From Pseudomonadales bacterium (lineage in GTDB: Bacteria; Pseudomonadota; Gammaproteobacteria; Pseudomonadales; Azotimanducaceae): 63,116 nucleotides of DNA. Positions 18,686 through 28,537 of this stretch are shown piece by piece. Position 1 is the first letter of the stretch. Each line of letters begins with the position of its first letter. Location: assembly GCA_016779325.1 (NCBI GenBank), contig JADHNU010000009.1, positions 1 to 63,116 of the forward strand. The letters run 5' to 3'. The translations under genes and the position numbers were made by a program. Under the pieces are notes generated by a model. It saw nothing but the letters and a program-made list of their open reading frames with translations. It made no database searches and was not told where the DNA came from.

Positions 18686-19231
18686 CTAGCGAAAGCGCGG
18701 ATCGGCCTCGAGGGTTTCGTGGCGCGTGGGGAAGGCCCCCGCGCGACGATCCTCCAGCCAATAGCGGAGGGTTTTTTCCACGGCGCGGAAGGCGAGGGCG
18801 TCCCAGGGCAGAGCATCTGCAGCATAGAGCGCTACGGCTTCGCTTTCCGGCCCCGCGGCGTAGGCCACGGGGTCAAGCGTGCCCCGAAAAAACAGATAAA
18901 GCTGGTTGATGTGAGGCAGGCTGAACGCCGTATAGAGCCCGTCGAGCGTTCCCTGAGCGCGGGCTTCCTCCCAGCTTTCCCGGAGTGCGCCGGCGTCGGC
19001 TCCTTCCCCGTTTTCCATGAAGCCGGCGGGGAGGGTCCAGTACCCTTGACGGGGAGCAATGGCGCGACGGCACAGGAGCACCTGATCGCCCGTGGTGAGC
19101 AGGGCGCCGGTGATAATACGGGGGTTCTGATAGTGAACCTGACCGCAGGTTTGGCACTGATGGCGGGGGCGATCGTCCCCTTCGGGAATGCGCAGGGCGA
19201 CCGGCGCGGCACACTGACTACAGTAGTTCAT
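18686..19231 (-). CDS. Nudix hydrolase with N-terminal zinc ribbon
   Basis: 181 residues. A CSQC...CQTC zinc ribbon (about 4-32) precedes a Nudix domain with box GFMENGEGADAGALRESWEEA (GX5EX7REUXEE). This resembles the YjaD/NudC-related group, but lacks the SQPWPFP motif of NADH pyrophosphatase, so the nucleotide substrate is open. ATG 19231 has GGGAG at correct spacing; an upstream in-frame TTG is less likely. It is convergent with purL, 4 bases apart. Confidence 0.88.
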   Translation of the reverse strand: MNYCSQCAAPVALRIPEGDDRPRHQCQTCGQVHYQNPRIITGALLTTGDQVLLCRRAIAPRQGYWTLPAGFMENGEGADAGALRESWEEARAQGTLDGLYTAFSLPHINQLYLFFRGTLDPVAYAAGPESEAVALYAADALPWDALAFRAVEKTLRYWLEDRRAGAFPTRHETLEADPRFR

Positions 19232-19299
19232 GGGGTCTCCCAAGCTGGAGTGCTACCATCGCCGACCACCAAAGGGCCGCCATATCGTGAGGAGGAAGT

Positions 19300-19824
19300 A
19301 TGCCTGTTTATCGCTTAGGGGAACGTCAGCTTGAGGCCGAAGGGTCTTACTGGATTGCGGAGAATGCCACGGTGATCGGCAGCGTGGCCCTGGCCGAGGG
19401 CGCGTCGATCTGGTGGAACGCCGTGCTGCGCGGCGATAACGATTGGATCCGCGTGGGCGCCAACAGCAACATCCAAGACGGCAGCGTGCTGCATACGGAT
19501 TCGGGCATGCCCCTCACCATTGGGGCCAACGTGACCGTGGGCCACATGGTGATGTTGCACGGCTGCACCATCGGCGACGGCAGCCTGATCGGCATTGGAG
19601 CCGTGGTGCTCAACGGTGCGAAGATTGGCAAGAATTGCATCATCGGGGCCAAGGCGCTCATTCCGGAAGGCAAGGAAATTCCCGACAACTCGCTCGTGAT
19701 GGGCGCGCCGGGGAAGGTCGTGCGGACCATCAGCGAGGCCCAGGGCGCCATGCTGGCCGCGGGGGCGCGCCATTACGTCGACAACGCCAAGCGCTATGCG
19801 GAGCAGCTGGAGCGCATCGCCTAG
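19300..19824 (+). CDS. Gamma-carbonic anhydrase-like hexapeptide-repeat protein (YrdA type)
   Basis: 174 residues made largely of left-handed beta-helix hexapeptide repeats (about 20-130), such as [22 protein letters not shown], with the histidines ([17 protein letters not shown]) that bind zinc in gamma-class carbonic anhydrases. The C-terminus is a short helix. AGGAGG lies before ATG 19300. Such proteins form trimers; many YrdA-type members lack measurable anhydrase activity. It is followed immediately by the DUF1289 gene (TAGTG overlap). Confidence 0.9.
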   Translation: MPVYRLGERQLEAEGSYWIAENATVIGSVALAEGASIWWNAVLRGDNDWIRVGANSNIQDGSVLHTDSGMPLTIGANVTVGHMVMLHGCTIGDGSLIGIGAVVLNGAKIGKNCIIGAKALIPEGKEIPDNSLVMGAPGKVVRTISEAQGAMLAAGARHYVDNAKRYAEQLERIA

Positions 19825-20066
19825 TGGCTTCCGTGCCCTCTCCCTGCATTGGCGTTTGTGTTTTGAATGCCGAGGATCACTGCGAGGGGTGCTATCGCAG
19901 CGCCGATGAAATCACCCGCTGGGGTGCGCTGGATGATGCGCGTCGTCGCGCCGTGCTTGAAAACACGGTGGCGCGCATGCGGGCGGCGGGCGTGCTTTTC
20001 GAAGCGCCCGCGCCGCGCGCAGAAGCACCGCCCCGCCTAGCTGCAGAAGGAAGGCAAGATGACTGA
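19824..20066 (+). CDS. DUF1289 small cysteine-containing protein
   Basis: 80 residues from GTG 19824, which shares a base with the preceding stop. The DUF1289 core is [21 protein letters not shown]...ITRW, with four cysteines (CxxxC and CxxC) that probably bind metal. The C-terminus is alanine/proline rich. The function is unknown in the family. The end overlaps purT by 8 bases. Confidence 0.82.
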   Translation: MASVPSPCIGVCVLNAEDHCEGCYRSADEITRWGALDDARRRAVLENTVARMRAAGVLFEAPAPRAEAPPRLAAEGRQDD

Positions 20067-21291
20067 AGCACGTAGCGAAGGTGGGCCCCCCGCGAAGGAC
20101 GGCTGGGGGCCGCCAGGTAGCCCTACGGCGCTGCGCGTCGCCCTTTGCGGCGCCGGGGAACTGGGTAAGGAAGTGGTGATTGCGCTTCAGCGATTGGGGT
20201 GCGAGGTGATCGCGCTGGATCGCTATGCTGACGCGCCTGCCATGCAGGTGGCGCATCGCTGCCATGTGCTGCCCATGACCGACGAGGCCCAGCTTCTGGC
20301 CGTCCTGCGGGCGGAGCGGCCCCACCTGATCGTGCCGGAAATTGAAGCCATCGCCACCTCCGCCCTGGTTACCCTCGAGGCGGAAGGCTTCGCCGTCGTG
20401 CCCACGGCGCGAGCGGCTCAGCTCACCATGAATCGAGAAGGCATCCGCCGGTTGGCGGCGGAAACCCTTGGCTTGCCTACCTCCCCCTATCGCTTTGCTG
20501 CTTCGCAGGCGGAGTTCGAGGCCGCGGTGGAGGCCGTGGGCCTGCCCTGCGTGGTAAAGCCGGTCATGAGCTCTTCAGGTAAGGGGCAATCGACGATTCG
20601 TGATGCGGCGGCCGTGGACGCCGCCTGGCGCTACGCCCGGGAGGGCTCCCGAGGCTCGGGGCAAAGCGTGATCGTCGAAGGCTTTATCGACTTCGACTAT
20701 GAAATCACGCTGCTGACGGTACGGCACCGGGAGGGCACGGTGTTCTGCGATCCCATTGGCCACGTCCAGGTGGATGGCGATTACCGAGAGTCTTGGCAGC
20801 CCCAGGCCATGGCGCCGGCGGCGCTTGCTAAGGCCCAGGCCCAGGCCAAGGCCGTCACCGACGCCCTGGGCGGTTACGGCCTTTTTGGGGTGGAGTTTTT
20901 TGTGAAGGGAGAGACGGTCTGGTTCAGCGAGGTCTCACCCCGCCCCCACGACACGGGCTTGGTCACCCTCATGTCCCAAAACCTCTCCGAGTTCGAGCTT
21001 CACGCCCGGGCTATCTTGGGCCTGCCCGTACCCCCCCTGCGCAGCAACGGGCCGGCGGCCTCGGCGGTGCTTTTGGTGGAAGGGGAGGGGCCGGCGCCGC
21101 GCCTGAGCGGGCTGGATCGAGCCCTAGCCGTGCCAGAGAGTGACCTGCGCCTGTTCGGAAAGCCTGAAGTCTCCGGCCGCCGTCGCCTGGGGGTCGCCGT
21201 GGCCCGGGGCGAGGGCGTTGAAGAAGCGCGGGCCGGAGCCCGCGCCGTGGTGGAGGCCATCACTCCGGAAGGAGGATTCACCAAGGCGTAA
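20059..21291 (+). CDS. purT: Formate-dependent phosphoribosylglycinamide formyltransferase PurT
   Basis: 410 residues. An N-terminal pre-ATP-grasp domain begins [22 protein letters not shown] (about 26-47), followed by ATP-grasp with [15 protein letters not shown] (about 172-186) and [15 protein letters not shown]. It makes FGAR from GAR, formate and ATP. The first roughly 24 residues are a proline/glycine-rich extension beyond the usual start. AGGAAGG lies before ATG 20059. It sits about 1.4 kb after purL, which uses its product. Confidence 0.95.
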   Translation: MTEARSEGGPPAKDGWGPPGSPTALRVALCGAGELGKEVVIALQRLGCEVIALDRYADAPAMQVAHRCHVLPMTDEAQLLAVLRAERPHLIVPEIEAIATSALVTLEAEGFAVVPTARAAQLTMNREGIRRLAAETLGLPTSPYRFAASQAEFEAAVEAVGLPCVVKPVMSSSGKGQSTIRDAAAVDAAWRYAREGSRGSGQSVIVEGFIDFDYEITLLTVRHREGTVFCDPIGHVQVDGDYRESWQPQAMAPAALAKAQAQAKAVTDALGGYGLFGVEFFVKGETVWFSEVSPRPHDTGLVTLMSQNLSEFELHARAILGLPVPPLRSNGPAASAVLLVEGEGPAPRLSGLDRALAVPESDLRLFGKPEVSGRRRLGVAVARGEGVEEARAGARAVVEAITPEGGFTKA

Positions 21292-21345
21292 GCTTGTGCC
21301 TCTCGCCCCCCCGGTGCTAGCTTGGGGGTGTCTAAGGAGAGTCTC

Positions 21346-21480
21346 TTGGCCCATCGAGCGTTTTGCCAAGCCGTTGCCCCCAGCGCGCTCCCGCGCCAGG
21401 GTTTTCTGCGCGTGCAGAAACTGGCCGCCCTCCGGGATCTCCTCGCCCTACTGCGACTGCCGGCGCTGCCGGCACCCTAA
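21346..21480 (+). CDS. Candidate leucine-rich leader peptide upstream of leuA
   Basis: A 44-residue frame from TTG 21346, which has AAGGAG 7 bases upstream, ends at TAA 21478-21480. Eight of its last nineteen codons are leucine, including two CTC-CTC and CTA-CTG pairs (residues 32-36). An internal GTG at 21412 would give a more typical 22-residue leader. Hairpins at 21403-21420 (TTTCTGC/GCAGAAA) and 21487-21501 (GGGGCC/GGCCCC) could act as pause and terminator-type stems. This fits attenuation of leuA, but no T-run follows the last stem and leucine is common in GC-rich chance frames. Confidence 0.35.
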   Translation: MAHRAFCQAVAPSALPRQGFLRVQKLAALRDLLALLRLPALPAP

Positions 21481-21571
21481 CTCGCTCCGGGGCCAAAGGC
21501 CCCCTCAAACCTCTCGATCGATTACACTTTAGCCACCTCGCGCAGGCGGGGGGGAGCTTAGGAGCGCAGCC

Positions 21572-23287
21572 ATGAGTCGCAGTAGCTATTCCTTCAATCG
21601 GGCCGGGGGCCGCAGCGGCGCCATGCCGTTTCAAAAGTACCGTCCCTTCAAGCCCGTCGATCTGCCCGATCGTCAGTGGCCGAGCCGCACCATTACGAAG
21701 GCCCCGCGCTGGTGCAGCGTTGATCTTCGGGACGGCAACCAGGCGCTGATCGACCCCATGCGCCCCGAGGAAAAGCTGCGCTTCTGGAACCTGCTGCTTT
21801 CCCTTGGCTTTGAAGAAATTGAGGTGGGCTTCCCCGCCGCATCGCAGACAGACTTTGATTTCGTCCGCAAGATCATTACGGAAAACCGTGTTCCGGAAGG
21901 CGTGATTATTCAGGTGCTCTGCCAGGCTCGGGAGGAGCTGATCGCCCGTTCCGTGGATGCCCTGGCTGGCGCTAAGCGGGCCATATTCCACCTCTACAAT
22001 TCCACTAGCACCCTGCAACGCCGCGTGGTGTTTGGGAAGTCGCGGCAGGAGATCATTGATCTGGCTTTGGAAGGGGTTGAGCTCGTCAAGCGCGAAGTGG
22101 CCCGCATTCCCGAGACCGAGGTCATCCTCGAATATTCCCCGGAAAGCTTCACGGGCACGGAACTCGATTTCGCTGTGGAAGTGTGCTCCGCCGTGGCCCA
22201 GGCCTGGGGCGTAGGGCCTGAGCGCCACATGATTATCAATCTCCCGGCAACGGTGGAAATGGCCACGCCGAATGTTTACGCCGACCAGATCGAATGGTTC
22301 TGCCGCAACCTTCCCGAGCGCCCCTTCGTGGCCATCAGCCTGCATACGCACAACGATCGGGGAACGGGGGTTGCGGCGTCCGAGCTGGGCATCTTGGCCG
22401 GTGCCGATCGCGTCGAAGGGACGCTCTTTGGTAATGGGGAGCGGACCGGGAATGCCGATCTGATTTCCCTGGCCATGAATCTCTTTTCCCAGGGGGTGGA
22501 TCCGGAAATCGATCTATCTGATATGCGCCACGTGCGCTCTGTGGTGGAAAGCTGCAACAAGCTCCCGGTGCACGAGCGCCATCCCTACGCGGGGGATCTG
22601 GTCTTCACGGCCTTCTCCGGCTCACACCAGGATGCTATCCGCAAGGGCATGAACCAGGTCCAGGAGGATCTCTGGGAGGTGCCCTATCTGCCGATCGATC
22701 CGGCGGACGTGGGCGGTCATTACCGCGAGACGGTTCGGGTGAATAGCCAGTCGGGCAAGGGGGGTGTGGCCTTTGTGCTCGAGAATCACTTTGAGCTGTC
22801 CCTGCCCCGGACCTTGCTAGTGGAATTCGCCAAGGTCGTGCAGGGGGAAACGGAAACCCGCGGGGGCGAGCTGCGGGCCTCAGATATACGCGGCGTGTTT
22901 GATCGCACCTACTTGGAAGTGGAAGGCCCGTACAAGCTTGAGCGCTATACGCTGGAACAGCGCACCTTAGACGATGGCTCCGAAGGGACCCGCTGCCAGG
23001 TGTCCTTGCTGGTGTCCGGCCAAGCCCTGAGCTCGGAAGGGGAGGGCCATGGTCCCATCGAGGCCTTCGTTCATGCGGTGGAGCGCGCCATCAACGAACG
23101 CTTTGCCATCGATCACTACCATGAGCAATCGGAATCCTCCGGTTCCGGCGCATCGGCCCTGTGCATCGTCGGCCTGAAGGACAGCGAAGGGGGGCTCACC
23201 TGGGGGGCCGGCAGCAGCCGAAACACGGTCACGGCCTCCTTTGAAGCCGTTCTCGCCGGTCTGAACCGGCGCTGGAAAGAAGGCTAG
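21572..23287 (+). CDS. leuA: 2-isopropylmalate synthase (LeuA, long type)
   Basis: 571 residues. The N-terminal HMGL-like TIM barrel has VDLRDGNQALIDPM (catalytic Asp and metal site, about 50-63) and SLHTHNDRGTGVA; the C-terminal LeuA dimer/allosteric domain covers about 430-565 and should bind leucine. It commits 2-oxoisovalerate and acetyl-CoA to leucine synthesis. It belongs to the roughly 560-residue class rather than the 520-residue E. coli class. TAGGAGCG precedes ATG 21572; a second ATG at 21623 is possible. Convergent with the CorC-like gene with a 4-base overlap. Confidence 0.95.
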   Translation: MSRSSYSFNRAGGRSGAMPFQKYRPFKPVDLPDRQWPSRTITKAPRWCSVDLRDGNQALIDPMRPEEKLRFWNLLLSLGFEEIEVGFPAASQTDFDFVRKIITENRVPEGVIIQVLCQAREELIARSVDALAGAKRAIFHLYNSTSTLQRRVVFGKSRQEIIDLALEGVELVKREVARIPETEVILEYSPESFTGTELDFAVEVCSAVAQAWGVGPERHMIINLPATVEMATPNVYADQIEWFCRNLPERPFVAISLHTHNDRGTGVAASELGILAGADRVEGTLFGNGERTGNADLISLAMNLFSQGVDPEIDLSDMRHVRSVVESCNKLPVHERHPYAGDLVFTAFSGSHQDAIRKGMNQVQEDLWEVPYLPIDPADVGGHYRETVRVNSQSGKGGVAFVLENHFELSLPRTLLVEFAKVVQGETETRGGELRASDIRGVFDRTYLEVEGPYKLERYTLEQRTLDDGSEGTRCQVSLLVSGQALSSEGEGHGPIEAFVHAVERAINERFAIDHYHEQSESSGSGASALCIVGLKDSEGGLTWGAGSSRNTVTASFEAVLAGLNRRWKEG

Positions 23288-24549
23288 AGCGCCGTTGGGG
23301 CGGGGGGCAACACGCGTACACTGCGCACCGTGTTGTCCTTCACCTGCAGGATTTCCATGCGATAAGCCTCGAGGCGCAAGCAGCAGCTGGCCTCGGGGAT
23401 AAATTCTAGATGTTCTATGACCAGCCCCGATAACGTGCGAGGCCCCGTCGCGGGTAAGGACCATTTCAGGCTGCGGTTGATGTCTCGCAAAAGGGCCGTG
23501 CCCTCAATGATGTAGCTGCCGTCAGGCTGCGGATGGATTTCCGGAATCCGCGCGGCCAAATCCGAGGTGAACTCGCCAACGATTTCTTCGAGGATGTCCT
23601 CAAGGGTCACGATACCTTTGACCTCCCCGTATTCATCGACGACCAGGGCAATGCGCCGCTGCTCCTTTTGGAAATTCAGAAGCTGCGTGTGCAGCGGCGT
23701 GTTTTCCTGCACGAAGTAGGGCTCGCGGGTTTCCTGCATGAGCGCGGCCTTGGTCGGTTCGGGGTTGCGAAGGAAGCGACTTGCGTTCCGTAAATGCAGC
23801 ATGCCCACCACGTCGTTGATACTGCCGCGATAGACGGGCACGCGAGTGTGGCTGCTGGCGCAGAGCTGCTCGATGATGGTGTCCAGATCATCTTCCAGAT
23901 CGATTCCGAACACATCGGCCTTGGGCACCATGATGTCATCGACGGTGGCGTGCTCGAGGTCGAGGATGGAAAGCAGCATGCCGCGGCGCTTTAGGGGCAG
24001 GTGCGCCCCTTCGTGTAAAACCGTGCGCAGCTCCTCGGGCGAGAGTTTCTCTTCGCCGCCTTGGCCGCCGTCCTTAAGGAAGGGGCGAACGATTGCGTTG
24101 GCCGAGGTGTTGAGAATCCACACAAAGGGGTAAAGCAGACGCAGCAGGGGGCTTAGGATGTAGGCCGAGGGGAAAGCGATCCGTTCCGGCGCGTGGGCGG
24201 CAATGGTCTTGGGGCCGATTTCCGCCAGGATCAAAAACACGAAGGTGAGTACGAAAGGGGCGACGGCGAGCCCGACCTCCCCAAACTGGCGCAAGGCGAT
24301 GAGGGTGGCTACGGTCCCGGCAAAAAAGTTCACCACGTTGTTGCCGAAAAGGATGATGCCCAGAAGGCGATCGGGCCGCTTCAGTAGAGCGTCGGCACGC
24401 TTGGCGCCGCCCTGCCCTGCCTTCACCAAGTGCTTAAGGCGATAGCGATTCAGCGCCATCATGGCCGTCTCGGAGCTCGAGAAGTAGGCCGAGAGCACGA
24501 TCATGATGGCAATCAGGCCGTAGAGCACGGGAAGGGAAAGGGATTCCAT
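23284..24549 (-). CDS. HlyC/CorC family transporter (CNNM-CBS, YfjD type)
   Basis: 421 residues. A CNNM/DUF21 membrane domain (about 5-180, four hydrophobic helices, AYFSSSETAMMAL) precedes two CBS domains (about 195-325, VPVYRGSINDVVGMLHLR and ALVVDEYGEVKGIVTLEDILEEIVGE) and a CorC_HlyC FAD-like domain at the C-terminus. The family is linked to magnesium/cobalt transport. The CcsA-like gene lies upstream and ffh beyond it, the same set as ypjD-yfjD beside ffh in E. coli. CTAGGAGA precedes ATG 24549. Confidence 0.92.
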   Translation of the reverse strand: MESLSLPVLYGLIAIMIVLSAYFSSSETAMMALNRYRLKHLVKAGQGGAKRADALLKRPDRLLGIILFGNNVVNFFAGTVATLIALRQFGEVGLAVAPFVLTFVFLILAEIGPKTIAAHAPERIAFPSAYILSPLLRLLYPFVWILNTSANAIVRPFLKDGGQGGEEKLSPEELRTVLHEGAHLPLKRRGMLLSILDLEHATVDDIMVPKADVFGIDLEDDLDTIIEQLCASSHTRVPVYRGSINDVVGMLHLRNASRFLRNPEPTKAALMQETREPYFVQENTPLHTQLLNFQKEQRRIALVVDEYGEVKGIVTLEDILEEIVGEFTSDLAARIPEIHPQPDGSYIIEGTALLRDINRSLKWSLPATGPRTLSGLVIEHLEFIPEASCCLRLEAYRMEILQVKDNTVRSVRVLPPAPTAL

Positions 24550-24559
24550 GGCCGGTCTC

Positions 24560-25360
24560 CTAGGCGCTTAGGATGACTTCAAGAACCAGCTTGCTACCAA
24601 AGTAGGCCAGTACGAGCAGGAAGAAGCCGGAGAGGGTCCAGCGAATCGCCGTACGCCCACGCCAGCCCAGGCGATGGCGACCGACAAGCAAGATGCCAAA
24701 GACCATCCAGGAGGCGATGGACAGCACGGTGTGATGGACCACCTGCTGGGCGAAGAGGTCCTCGAGGAAAATGCCGCCCGTGGCGAGGGTGAGGGTGAGC
24801 AGCAGGAGCCCTAGGGCAACGCACTCGAAGAGCACCGTTTCCATGGTTTCGAGGGGCGGTAGGGTCTTCAGCACCCAGCGAGCCCGGCGCCGCCGCAGGG
24901 CCCGTTCCTGCCACGCAAGAAACAGGCTCTGGGCCACGGCCACGGCCAGGACGGAGTAGGCCAGGAGCGCCAGAATCACGTGAAGGGCGAAGCCCTCCCC
25001 GGGGTTCTCCGGTGCCACATAGCGGCTTTCGAAGCTGAGGGCAGCGGTGAGGGCCAGGGCCGCCACGGGGAAGAGCACCACGAAGAGCGTATCGAGGGGC
25101 CGTCGGAGCCCGAGGAGCACCATGACCGCAACCATGGTCCAGGCCATGAGGGCGCCAATCTGAAACAGCCCAAGGTTGAGCGTGCCGCCGGGAAAGAGCA
25201 TGCCAGCTACGGCGCCACCGTGGGCCAGGAGGGCGAGCCAAGTGAGTAAGCTAAGGCGCCAGGGCAGTGCGCTTGCCCCGCGCGTCAGTTCAGCAAATTT
25301 TTGCGCGGCCCCGAGCAGGTAAAGCACCACTGCCAGGGTACCGAGGACCGGGACGCCCAT
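24560..25360 (-). CDS. CcsA/YpjD-like cytochrome c assembly family membrane protein
   Basis: 266 residues with about eight transmembrane helices and the tryptophan-rich CcsA/HemX signature near HVILALLAYSVLAVAVAQSLFLAWQE (about 125-152). It belongs to the inner-membrane YpjD group, whose exact role is unsettled despite similarity to haem-handling proteins. It is divergent from ffh (125 bases between starts) and lies 10 bases upstream of the CorC-like gene, likely cotranscribed. Confidence 0.88.
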   Translation of the reverse strand: MGVPVLGTLAVVLYLLGAAQKFAELTRGASALPWRLSLLTWLALLAHGGAVAGMLFPGGTLNLGLFQIGALMAWTMVAVMVLLGLRRPLDTLFVVLFPVAALALTAALSFESRYVAPENPGEGFALHVILALLAYSVLAVAVAQSLFLAWQERALRRRRARWVLKTLPPLETMETVLFECVALGLLLLTLTLATGGIFLEDLFAQQVVHHTVLSIASWMVFGILLVGRHRLGWRGRTAIRWTLSGFFLLVLAYFGSKLVLEVILSA

Positions 25361-25444
25361 GCGCCTCCCTCTTCGCTTCCAAGGACGCAGTGTGCCACGG
25401 CCAGGGCCGCCGGGGCAGGGGGCGCAGCAGGCAACGATGGCCGC

Positions 25445-25453
25445 TGCTATACT
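25445..25453 (+). promoter_or_regulatory. Extended -10 promoter element upstream of ffh
   Basis: TGCTATACT matches the extended -10 motif (TGnTATAAT) and lies 33 bases before the ffh ATG. There is no convincing -35 hexamer, as is usual for extended -10 promoters. Confidence 0.5.
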
Positions 25454-25485
25454 CTCGCCCCGTTGCCGCAGCCAGAGCCCTTAGC

Positions 25486-26883
25486 ATGTTCGATTCCCTC
25501 ACAGAACGCCTCAGTACGACGCTACGCGCCCTTGGAGGCAAGGCGAAGCTGACGGAAGAGAATATTGGGGAAACGCTCCGGGAGGTTCGGCGCGCGCTCC
25601 TGGAGGCGGATGTCGCCCTAACGGTCATCCAGACCTTCCTTGACGCCGTGCGCACGCGGGCCCTGGGCCTCGAGGTTTCCTCGGCCCTTAGCCCGGGGCA
25701 GGCCTTCCTGAAGGTGGTTCACGAGGAGCTTGTCCGGGTCATGGGCTCGGAGCGTTCCGGCCTCGAGCTGGCCGTGAAGCCACCGGCCATCATTTTGCTG
25801 GCGGGCCTTCAGGGGGCGGGCAAAACCACCTCCGCGGCCAAGCTGGCCCGCTATCTGAAAAACCGGGAAAAGAAGCGGGTCATGATGGTCTCCGCGGACG
25901 TTTACCGGCCTGCGGCGCGGGAGCAGCTGGCGGTGCTCGGCGAGCAGGTGGAGGTGGCAGTGCACCCGAGCCAGGCCCTGGAGCAGCCGGAGGCAATTGT
26001 CCGAGACGCCCTAACCGCCGCCAAGAATCAGCTCATGGACGTGCTCATCGTCGATACGGCCGGGCGCTTGGCCATCGATGACGCCATGATGAAGGAAATC
26101 CAGGCGCTGCATCGGGTTCTGGACCCGGCGGAAACCCTGTTCGTGGTGGATGCCATGACCGGGCAGGATGCGGCGAACACGGCCAAGGCCTTCGCCGATG
26201 CCCTGCCCCTTACCGGGGTTATCCTGTCCAAGGCCGACGGCGATGCGCGCGGTGGGGCGGCGCTGTCCGTGCGCCAGATCACCGGCCGGCCGATCAAGTT
26301 TCTGGGCATGGGCGAGAAGGTCGATGCCCTCGAGCCCTTCCACCCCGACCGCATGGCCAGCCGCATCCTTGGCATGGGCGATGTGCTCAGCCTTATCGAG
26401 GAGGCGGAGCAAAAGCTCGATCGGAAGAAGGCGGAGCGCCTTGCCAGCAAGATCAAAAAGGGCAAGGGCTTTGATCTGGAGGATTTCCGGGACCAGCTCC
26501 AGCAGATGAAATCCATGGGCGGCATGCAGGGCATGCTCGAAAAGCTTCCGGGCATGGGGCAAATGGCGAAGGCGGCTGAGCAGTCCCTGGATCAAAAGCG
26601 TTTTGTTCACATGGAAGCGCTCATTTGCGCCATGACCCCGAAGGAGCGGCGCTATCCCGATCTCATCAGTGGTTCGCGGAAGCAGCGCATTGCGAAAGGT
26701 TCGGGGCTGCAGGTGCAGGATGTAAACCGCCTGCTGAAGCAGCACAAGCAGATGCAGAAGATGATGAAGAAGATGGGGCAAAAGGGCGGTATGCAGAAGA
26801 TGATGCGCGGCATGAGTGGCCTCATGGGCGGCGCGGGTGGCCTGCCTCCCATGCCCCCGCCCGGCGGCCTGCGTCGCCGTTAA
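25486..26883 (+). CDS. ffh: Signal recognition particle protein Ffh
   Basis: 465 residues. N domain (about 1-90); G domain with [18 protein letters not shown] (about 99-116), [10 protein letters not shown] and TKxD-type [10 protein letters not shown]; and a methionine-rich M domain (about 325-460) rich in QMKSMGGMQ and KMMKKMG repeats that binds 4.5S RNA and signal sequences. It targets membrane proteins to FtsY/SecYEG. The open frame reaches back to 25267, but that part overlaps the divergent gene; ATG 25486 is where homology begins. Confidence 0.97.
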   Translation: MFDSLTERLSTTLRALGGKAKLTEENIGETLREVRRALLEADVALTVIQTFLDAVRTRALGLEVSSALSPGQAFLKVVHEELVRVMGSERSGLELAVKPPAIILLAGLQGAGKTTSAAKLARYLKNREKKRVMMVSADVYRPAAREQLAVLGEQVEVAVHPSQALEQPEAIVRDALTAAKNQLMDVLIVDTAGRLAIDDAMMKEIQALHRVLDPAETLFVVDAMTGQDAANTAKAFADALPLTGVILSKADGDARGGAALSVRQITGRPIKFLGMGEKVDALEPFHPDRMASRILGMGDVLSLIEEAEQKLDRKKAERLASKIKKGKGFDLEDFRDQLQQMKSMGGMQGMLEKLPGMGQMAKAAEQSLDQKRFVHMEALICAMTPKERRYPDLISGSRKQRIAKGSGLQVQDVNRLLKQHKQMQKMMKKMGQKGGMQKMMRGMSGLMGGAGGLPPMPPPGGLRRR

Positions 26884-26999
26884 AATGCCCGCAAAAAAGG
26901 TTCCAAAGCATAGAGGCTTGGCGTAGACTACGCGGCCTTTATCTCCCAGGGTTCTTGAAAACTTCAAGGGCTGCAACACGTTACGGTAGCGAGCGCGGT

Positions 27000-27263
27000 A
27001 TGGTCACGATTCGTTTGGCCCGCACGGGGGCGAAGAAGCGTCCCTTTTATCACATCAATGTTGCTGACAGCGCCGCCCGGCGTGACGGCCGCTTCATCGA
27101 GCGCGTCGGGTTTTTTAACCCGGTAGCACGCGGCCAGGAAGAGCGCCTGAAGGTTGATCTGGCCCGGGTGGATCACTGGCTGGCGGTTGGCGCCGGCACG
27201 AGCGATCGGGTGGCACAGCTTCTTCGGGAAGCCCGGAAGCAGGGCGGGGCTGCCGAAGCCTAG
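27000..27263 (+). CDS. rpsP: Ribosomal protein bS16
   Basis: 87 residues starting [24 protein letters not shown], unmistakably bS16, a small-subunit protein. It opens the conserved rpsP-rimM-trmD-rplS operon. The 116-base gap after ffh includes a perfect hairpin CTTGAA-AAC-TTCAAG at 26954-26968 in the presumed leader. The ribosome binding site before ATG 27000 is weak. Confidence 0.97.
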   Translation: MVTIRLARTGAKKRPFYHINVADSAARRDGRFIERVGFFNPVARGQEERLKVDLARVDHWLAVGAGTSDRVAQLLREARKQGGAAEA

Positions 27264-27769
27264 TGGACGTGGTGGCCGAGGCCCCGGTGGTTGTGGGGCG
27301 TCTCACCCGAGCTCACGGCGTGAAGGGTTGGCTTCGGCTTCAGTCCTTCACCGATCCGGAAGACAACATCCAAGGCTACGGGCCTTGGCTGCGTCAACTG
27401 GGCGAGGCGTGGGTAAGCTGCGAGGTCGAGCAGCTTCTGCCTCAGCCGAAGGGGTTTCTCTGCAAAGTAAAGGGGTGTGAATCCCGAAACGACGCGGAGG
27501 CCCTCGCGGGCACGCTTATCGCTGTACCTCGCGATGCGCTGCCGCAGGAACGCGATGAGGTGTATTGGATCGATCTCATCGGCCGGTCAGTGGTCACGCC
27601 CGAGGGGGTGCCGCTAGGTCGGGTTGATCGAGTTTTAGAGACCGGCGCGAATGACGTGCTGGTTGTGAAGGGCGACCGGGAACGGTTAATTCCCTTCATC
27701 GAGCAGGTGATTGAAGCCGTAAGCCCCGGTGACGCGCCGCTGGTTGCGCACTGGGATCCGGAGTTCTAG
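27263..27769 (+). CDS. rimM: Ribosome maturation factor RimM
   Basis: 168 residues: an N-terminal barrel (VVVGRLTRAHGVKGWLRLQSFTDP, about 8-31) and a PRC-barrel (about 95-165, YWIDLIGRSVVTPEG). It assists 30S maturation and binds uS19. GTG 27263 shares a base with the rpsP stop (TAGTG); another GTG lies 6 bases downstream. Confidence 0.95.
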   Translation: MDVVAEAPVVVGRLTRAHGVKGWLRLQSFTDPEDNIQGYGPWLRQLGEAWVSCEVEQLLPQPKGFLCKVKGCESRNDAEALAGTLIAVPRDALPQERDEVYWIDLIGRSVVTPEGVPLGRVDRVLETGANDVLVVKGDRERLIPFIEQVIEAVSPGDAPLVAHWDPEF

Positions 27770-28537
27770 GTGAAGAACGAAACGGCGGGCGAAGCGTTTC
27801 ATGCCGTAGTTGTGACGATCTTTCCAGAGCTGATTGAAGCGGTTGCTGCGGTTGGGGTGTTTGGCCGCGCCGTGGATCGGGGTTTGATTCAGTTAGAAAC
27901 GATCAACCCTCGACGCTACACGGACGACCGGCACCAGACAGTCGACAGCAAGGCCTACGGCGGTGGGCCGGGCATGGTCATGAAAGTCGGGCCGCTGCGG
28001 GCGGCTCTGGAGGAGGCGCGGCGTCGCTGCCCGAAGGCAAAGGTGGTTTATCTTTCGCCCCAGGGCGAGCCCTTCACGCAAGGGCACGCAGAGGCCTGCG
28101 CTGAGCTGGGGGAGGTGATTCTCCTGGCTGGCCGATACGAAGGCATCGACCAGCGGGTGATCGAGCGCGATGTCGACGTGCAGTGGTCCCTTGGGGATTA
28201 CGTGCTGTCTGGCGGCGAATTGCCGGCGCTCGTGGTGCTTGACGCCGTCGCGCGGCTTCGTCCCGGGGTGCTCGGAGACGAAGGCTCGGCGGAGGCAGAA
28301 TCTTTCAGTGCGGGTTTGCTCGATTTCCCGCATTATACGCGCCCGGAGGAAGTGGACGGGCAGCGGGTGCCGGAGGTGCTGCTCAGCGGCGATCACGGCG
28401 CCATAGCGGCTTGGCGACAGGCCCAGGCGGAAGCCGTAACACAGCGTCAGCGGCCCGATTTGTGGGCTCGGTGGCAGGAACAACAACAGCGCGCTGAGAA
28501 GCGCAAAGGCAGCATCGGAGACGGCAGTCATGAGTAA
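27770..28537 (+). CDS. trmD: tRNA (guanine-N1)-methyltransferase TrmD
   Basis: 255 residues of the SPOUT class, with the trefoil-knot segments [26 protein letters not shown] and [16 protein letters not shown] that bind S-adenosylmethionine, plus the C-terminal tRNA-binding helix domain. It makes m1G37, which prevents frameshifting. GTG 27770 directly abuts the rimM stop; the end overlaps rplS by 8 bases. Confidence 0.96.
   Translation: MKNETAGEAFHAVVVTIFPELIEAVAAVGVFGRAVDRGLIQLETINPRRYTDDRHQTVDSKAYGGGPGMVMKVGPLRAALEEARRRCPKAKVVYLSPQGEPFTQGHAEACAELGEVILLAGRYEGIDQRVIERDVDVQWSLGDYVLSGGELPALVVLDAVARLRPGVLGDEGSAEAESFSAGLLDFPHYTRPEEVDGQRVPEVLLSGDHGAIAAWRQAQAEAVTQRQRPDLWARWQEQQQRAEKRKGSIGDGSHE

Noticed and set aside
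22861-22990. Ribosomal or programmed frameshift inside leuA
   Set aside because: The leuA frame is continuous and collinear with the family; apparent alternative frames are short shadows.
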